From assembly GCA_002358855.1 (NCBI GenBank), contig DEPQ01000057.1:1-16517 (forward strand): a DNA stretch of 16,517 nucleotides, given 5' to 3'. The notes under the pieces were generated by a model, which was not told the DNA's origin, ran no database searches, and saw only the letters and a program-made list of their open reading frames with translations. A program made the position numbers and the translations under genes. Of this stretch, positions 13,207-16,517 are shown one piece after another. Position 1 is the first letter of the stretch, and every line of letters begins with the position of its first letter. This DNA is from Bacteroidales bacterium UBA3388. Its GTDB lineage: Bacteria; Bacteroidota; Bacteroidia; Bacteroidales; P3.

Positions 13207-14277
13207 TTATTTTTTGCTGATTACTTTTTGTGGACAGGTGTAGGTTTCAAAGTCTATTTGATAGTTGCCTTCATAGTCAAATACAAAGCATCGTCCGTTT
13301 GAAACATAGTCTTTTGCATCGGTTATGAATATATTGGTTTCATCGTGTGAGATTTTATAAGGTGTAGTTATTGTTTTGTCCTCTGGCATTGTGGTTATGA
13401 AATCCTCTGGTGTTGCGTTAAGGTTGTTTAGTGGGATTGTTTGGTATGTATTTGTATAGGTTGCGTAGTCGATGTTTGTGAAAAGTATTTTATCGCCTAT
13501 TATGTCAAATCCACTCATTGATAGGTTGGCTCTTTCGGTTATTTCGTCTGTTTGGGTGTTGATTTTGATGATTTCTTGTGCTACATCGCCATAGTTTCCT
13601 CTTATTTGAATATATACATATCCGTCTTTTGCTATTGTTGTGCCTGGGTTGAGTCCTACTTCTATTTGTTTTAGTCTTTCGTCTGTTGCAAGGTCAAATA
13701 CTTCTATTACTTTGTCGTAGTTAGGGAAGTCTAATCCTCCGTTGCAACTAACGTATAGTTTTCCGTTGCTAACGGCTAATTGTTCAGGATTGCGTCCTTG
13801 TGTAGCAAATGTTTTAACTATTGTGTTGGTTGTTGGATTGATTTTGCAGATATTGCCATCGAAACAACTTACATATAGATATTCTCCTGCGTCTGTTATG
13901 TTTCTTGGTTGTGGGTTTTCACTTGTTGTGATTGGTATTAGGGCTATTTTTTTAGCGTCTTTTTTGTTTACTACCATTACGCAGTTTGAGCCATTGACTA
14001 CTATGTATAGTTTTCCGTTTTTTTCTATTACGTCATTGGCTACGTCTCCTAATGAGGCTCCGTTTTGTTCTTGGAAAATGTCTATTGTGGTTTCGCCTTT
14101 TGTTATGTCGTAAAAGTCAAGGCTTGCATTGTTTCGTCCCCAAAGTCCTTCGCATACTACATAGTAGCCTTTGCCTATTTCTTTTGGTTCATCGTTTTGT
14201 TGTGTTGGTTGTGGTTCGCATGCGTAGAATGTTGCAAGTAGTGCAAACAATACGCTTAATTTAAAATACTTTCTCAT
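13207..14277 (-). CDS. btuG: BtuG-like surface lipoprotein, beta-propeller (DUF5074/YncE-like), cobalamin binding
   Basis: 356 residues. The N terminus MRKYFKLSVLFALLATFYAC is a lipoprotein signal with C20 as the lipidated residue, followed by EPQP; an acidic residue after the Cys fits the surface-export signal of Bacteroidota lipoproteins. From about 36 to 350 the sequence is a series of beta-propeller blades (KGYYVVCEGLWGRNNASLDFYD, NGKLYIVVNGSNCVMVV, GEYLYVSCFDGNICKINPTTNTIV, NGKLYVSCNGG, DGYVYIQIRGNYGD). In gut Bacteroides BtuG is a surface protein that binds vitamin B12 very tightly and hands it to BtuB. Here the gene starts 12 bp after the btuB-like stop and shares its riboswitch, which supports the assignment. 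Binding of cobalamin by this protein is inferred from fold and context. Confidence 0.85.
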   Translation of the reverse strand: MRKYFKLSVLFALLATFYACEPQPTQQNDEPKEIGKGYYVVCEGLWGRNNASLDFYDITKGETTIDIFQEQNGASLGDVANDVIEKNGKLYIVVNGSNCVMVVNKKDAKKIALIPITTSENPQPRNITDAGEYLYVSCFDGNICKINPTTNTIVKTFATQGRNPEQLAVSNGKLYVSCNGGLDFPNYDKVIEVFDLATDERLKQIEVGLNPGTTIAKDGYVYIQIRGNYGDVAQEIIKINTQTDEITERANLSMSGFDIIGDKILFTNIDYATYTNTYQTIPLNNLNATPEDFITTMPEDKTITTPYKISHDETNIFITDAKDYVSNGRCFVFDYEGNYQIDFETYTCPQKVISKK

Positions 14278-14289
14278 TGTTGTTTGTTT

Positions 14290-16281
14290 TTAAAATTTAT
14301 ATTTGATGTTTAGATTAAAGTTTCGTCCACACATAGGATAACTTTTAATTATTTCATATTGCTCGTTAGTCAGGTTGTTGCAAGAGATTTTTACTTCCCA
14401 ATGTTTAAAGGTTTTGCTAAGGCTTAGAGAGTGTTCGTAATATGAGGGTAGGGAATTTCTGTCTGTGTTTTGATTCATAGTATAGCGTTTTCCTACGGCG
14501 GAGAGTGTGTAAGCCAAAGAATAATTTCTTAGACTTATGCTTGCAATTGCATTTCCGCTGTGTCGTGGTGTGTATTGTATTTGGTGTAGATAAGTATTGC
14601 TATTTTTGTCGTTGTCAATTGCTTTTTGATAGTTATAAATCAGATTAAGATTTGCTTTTAAGTTTTCTTGATTCAATAGTCTTTCGTGAGTGTAGTTTAG
14701 TTTTACTTCCACACCGTCAATACTTACTTGTCCATAGTTTACCATACTCCAAATAAATAGGTTGTTTCTTGGAACGGCTACTATTTTGTCTTTTACATTA
14801 TTGTGATATACATCAATGCCTAAGTAGATATTGTGATAATTCTCTTGACCTATTTGAGTGAAGAAAGCAGTGTGAAGATTATATTGTTGAGCCTTTTCGG
14901 GTTTTAAGGTAGGTTCTCCAACAAGGTTATAATATAGGTCGTTGAAGGTAGGAGTGCGGAATATGTCTTTGTAGAATAGGCTTACTTCAAAATGCTTTTC
15001 TTTTAGCAATAGGCTGATGAATGGACTGAAATGGTTTTGTCCTTCGTAGGCTTTGTGAAGTGTTGCCCAATCTTTTGTAAGGGTATGAAGTAAATGAAAA
15101 TCTATTTTTAGTTTTCTTAGTTTGTATGCTGTGGTTATTGCACTTATTGAGGTGAAACGTTTTGGATCAAATTCGTAATTGTTCTTTGCGTCAAGTGAGT
15201 TTACAGAAAGGTCGTTTGTAAGTGAGATTGATAGGTTTCTTTTGTGGTTTTGCCACGCTAAGATATTATTCCAATAGGCTTCTTGTTGATTATATATGTC
15301 TTCTTGAAAGCCTTGACTATTGTTATAATAAGGATCGTAGTAGCGAGTGTAATTTGAGGAGAGTTTTATGTGAGATTTATAAGATAGGTTAGTGTTAAAA
15401 TTATAGGTAAATACGGTTTGAGTAAACAAATCTCTATTCCATAGTTTTTGAGCAGACTTTAAATAATACAAAGTAGTAGGTCCTGGAAGTCCTTTCTTGT
15501 CATAGTAAAAATAAATCTTTGTTTTAAAAAAATATTTCTTTGAAATATTTGCGTAAATGTTAGATTCAATTTTCGCAGACTGCAAGTTATTATTTTCTCT
15601 TCTTTCAATAGATGTACTATCGTTTATTCCGTTTCCGTAGTGTAGTGTATAGGGATAATTGCCTTCGTAGTTTATTAGTTCGGTGTTAATGTTAAATACT
15701 ATTTTCTCATTGATTTTTTGATTGAGTGTTCCATTTAGATTGAAAAGATTAAAACTTCCGTAAGAGAGTGAAATATCTCCATTGGTGTTTTCTCCTTCTT
15801 TAAAGATAGGACGTGAAGTTGAAAGTGAGAGTACGCTTCCGCTTGCAAGGCTTTTTGCTGTTTGCATATTCATTATGCGATTGCCATTGTCAAGGCTTAG
15901 TTCTTCAATATTATTTACAGAGAATTTTGAAAGGTCTATTTGTCCGTTTTGAGTATTGCTTACACTTACTCCGTCATAAAGCAGGTTTGTATGCATTGAA
16001 CCTAAGCCTCGGACTGATATTGTTTTTAATCCGTTTGTTCCGCCATAGTCTTTGATTGTTACTCCGGGAAGAAATTTTGCTGCTTGCCCAATGTCATAGA
16101 CTGAGAGTTTTTTTAGTTTTTCTACTTCTAATTTATGCGAAGAGGTTTGAGTGTTGTGATTGTCCAAAGATGAATCTACAACTTCAAAACTTTCGAGAGT
16201 AACAACTCGAATGCTGTCTTGTGAAAATACTCCACAAGAATAGAAAACCGCCACTAATATTGCTATAATCTTTCTTTTCAT
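14290..16281 (-). CDS. btuB: TonB-dependent outer-membrane cobalamin receptor, BtuB-like
   Basis: 663 residues. Signal peptide about 1-20 (MKRKIIAILVAVFYSCGVFS), a short segment with a TonB-box-like stretch (RVVTLESFEVV, 25-35), then the plug domain with LPGVTIKDYG (71-80), ISVRGLGSMHTNLLYDGVSV (88-107) and DLSKF, and from about 160 a 22-strand type beta-barrel ending in the aromatic strand NLNIKYKF. It lacks the N-terminal carboxypeptidase-like domain of SusC proteins, as expected for BtuB and siderophore receptors. The cobalamin riboswitch directly upstream and the BtuG-like gene directly downstream identify the substrate as vitamin B12 or a related corrinoid. It imports the substrate across the outer membrane with energy from TonB-ExbBD. 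The start ATG at 16279-16281 has an AAAGGA ribosome-binding site 7 nt upstream, unusually good for this phylum. Confidence 0.93.
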   Translation of the reverse strand: MKRKIIAILVAVFYSCGVFSQDSIRVVTLESFEVVDSSLDNHNTQTSSHKLEVEKLKKLSVYDIGQAAKFLPGVTIKDYGGTNGLKTISVRGLGSMHTNLLYDGVSVSNTQNGQIDLSKFSVNNIEELSLDNGNRIMNMQTAKSLASGSVLSLSTSRPIFKEGENTNGDISLSYGSFNLFNLNGTLNQKINEKIVFNINTELINYEGNYPYTLHYGNGINDSTSIERRENNNLQSAKIESNIYANISKKYFFKTKIYFYYDKKGLPGPTTLYYLKSAQKLWNRDLFTQTVFTYNFNTNLSYKSHIKLSSNYTRYYDPYYNNSQGFQEDIYNQQEAYWNNILAWQNHKRNLSISLTNDLSVNSLDAKNNYEFDPKRFTSISAITTAYKLRKLKIDFHLLHTLTKDWATLHKAYEGQNHFSPFISLLLKEKHFEVSLFYKDIFRTPTFNDLYYNLVGEPTLKPEKAQQYNLHTAFFTQIGQENYHNIYLGIDVYHNNVKDKIVAVPRNNLFIWSMVNYGQVSIDGVEVKLNYTHERLLNQENLKANLNLIYNYQKAIDNDKNSNTYLHQIQYTPRHSGNAIASISLRNYSLAYTLSAVGKRYTMNQNTDRNSLPSYYEHSLSLSKTFKHWEVKISCNNLTNEQYEIIKSYPMCGRNFNLNIKYKF

Positions 16282-16286
16282 AATTT

Positions 16287-16305
16287 AGTCCTTTCCTCGA
16301 AGACT
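16287..16305 (-). promoter_or_regulatory. Putative ribosome-binding-site hairpin of the btuB leader
   Basis: On the minus strand AGTCTT (16300-16305) can pair with AAGGACT (16287-16293) with one bulged base, around a CGAGGA loop. The 3' arm contains the AAAGGA ribosome-binding site, so folding would hide it. It lies between the aptamer and the start codon, where the expression platform is expected, and suggests control of translation. Confidence 0.55.
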
Positions 16306-16323
16306 GAAATTTATTTTTAATAT

Positions 16324-16485
16324 TTGCTTTGGCAGGTCTTCTGACTTGTTCTTTTGAATAACGCCTTCCCATTATTTAAACAGTGGCTAAGATTGTTATT
16401 CAAATCTTTTAGAACTCACAGCAGCGGGACTGTTCAGGATTTGCACCTGATTCCCTTTTAATCTCTTTGCAAAAACCTTGCAAAA
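16324..16485 (-). promoter_or_regulatory. Cobalamin (B12) riboswitch of the btuB-btuG operon
   Basis: Read on the minus strand the conserved parts follow in order: GGGAATCAGGTGCAAATCC, then ACAGTCCCGCTGCTGTGA (16416-16433), GCCACTG and GGGAAGGCG (16363-16386), and the B12 box AGTCAGAAGACCTGCC (16331-16346). The closing stem can form between AGGT/TTTGC (16475-16484) and ACCT/GCAAA (16324-16336). This is a near-complete match to the adenosylcobalamin aptamer class. Ligand binding is expected to reduce expression of the uptake genes. Confidence 0.97.
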
Positions 16486-16502
16486 AAGAACCATTGCGAG
16501 TG

Positions 16503-16510
16503 CAAAAGTA
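16503..16510 (-). promoter_or_regulatory. -7 promoter element of the riboswitch-btuB-btuG transcript
   Basis: TACTTTTG on the minus strand fits TAnnTTTG and lies about 18 bp before the first aptamer base. The matching -33 element would lie beyond the right end of the window. Confidence 0.65.
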
Positions 16511-16517
16511 GAATAAA

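Noticed and set aside
13742..14113. Plus-strand 123-residue open frame antisense to the btuG-like gene
   Set aside because: It lies wholly within the well-supported lipoprotein gene on the other strand and has no recognisable motif or promoter.
16184..16372. Minus-strand 62-residue open frame over the btuB start and riboswitch
   Set aside because: It runs through the aptamer core and overlaps the btuB start in another frame; its residues are simply the translated riboswitch.
1..16517. tRNA or rRNA genes
   Set aside because: No cloverleaf with a GTTCRANNC arm and acceptor stem was found; the GTGCAAATCC string near 16440 belongs to the riboswitch.

Overview
The window is AT-rich DNA from a member of the Bacteroidota, most likely an anaerobic Bacteroidales. 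The evidence is: a type IX secretion C-terminal sorting domain at the left edge; promoter elements of the TAnnTTTG / TTTG type instead of sigma70 boxes; a TonB receptor paired with a BtuG-like surface lipoprotein under a cobalamin riboswitch; a GLPGLI-like domain; a DUF4143-type AAA ATPase; and an EtfB sequence of the anaerobic, electron-bifurcating type. All identifications were made by reading motifs. No database search was run.

Layout, left to right. (1) 1-1179, plus: the 3' end of a gene for a large T9SS-secreted protein, closed by a terminator shared with the convergent operon. (2) 4235-1254, minus: acyl-CoA dehydrogenase, etfB, etfA, an electron-transfer operon with a well-formed promoter at 4289-4319. 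(3) 4383-5050, plus: an isolated small helix-turn-helix gene followed by an exact 22-bp-period array of GTCAA-N7-TTGAY dyads, a very AT-rich tract and a 19-bp perfect inverted repeat. This is the least explained part of the window and looks like a small iteron/operator module or the remnant of a mobile replicon. (4) 7757-5089, minus: a family 9 glycosyltransferase overlapping by 4 bp a secreted PNGase F-like protein with an extra N-terminal GLPGLI-like domain. (5) 9334-7829, minus: a hotdog thioesterase and branched-chain aminotransferase. (6) 9408-11587, plus: ribF, a small secreted leucine-rich-repeat protein and an omega-amidase-type carbon-nitrogen hydrolase. Blocks 5 and 6 are divided by two fully overlapping divergent promoters built on two copies of the palindrome TTTGCAAA. 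(7) 11595-13169: a DUF4143 AAA ATPase on the minus strand lying between two identical 37-bp terminator copies, with 33-bp direct repeats upstream. (8) 16510-13207, minus: promoter, cobalamin riboswitch, btuB-like TonB receptor, btuG-like lipoprotein.

Taken together most of the window is housekeeping and envelope metabolism: flavin-based redox (EtfAB, acyl-CoA dehydrogenase, with RibF making FAD), amino-acid transamination (IlvE, omega-amidase), glycan handling at the surface (GT9, PNGase F-like) and vitamin B12 capture. The accessory pieces are the helix-turn-helix/iteron module and the ATPase with its flanking repeats.
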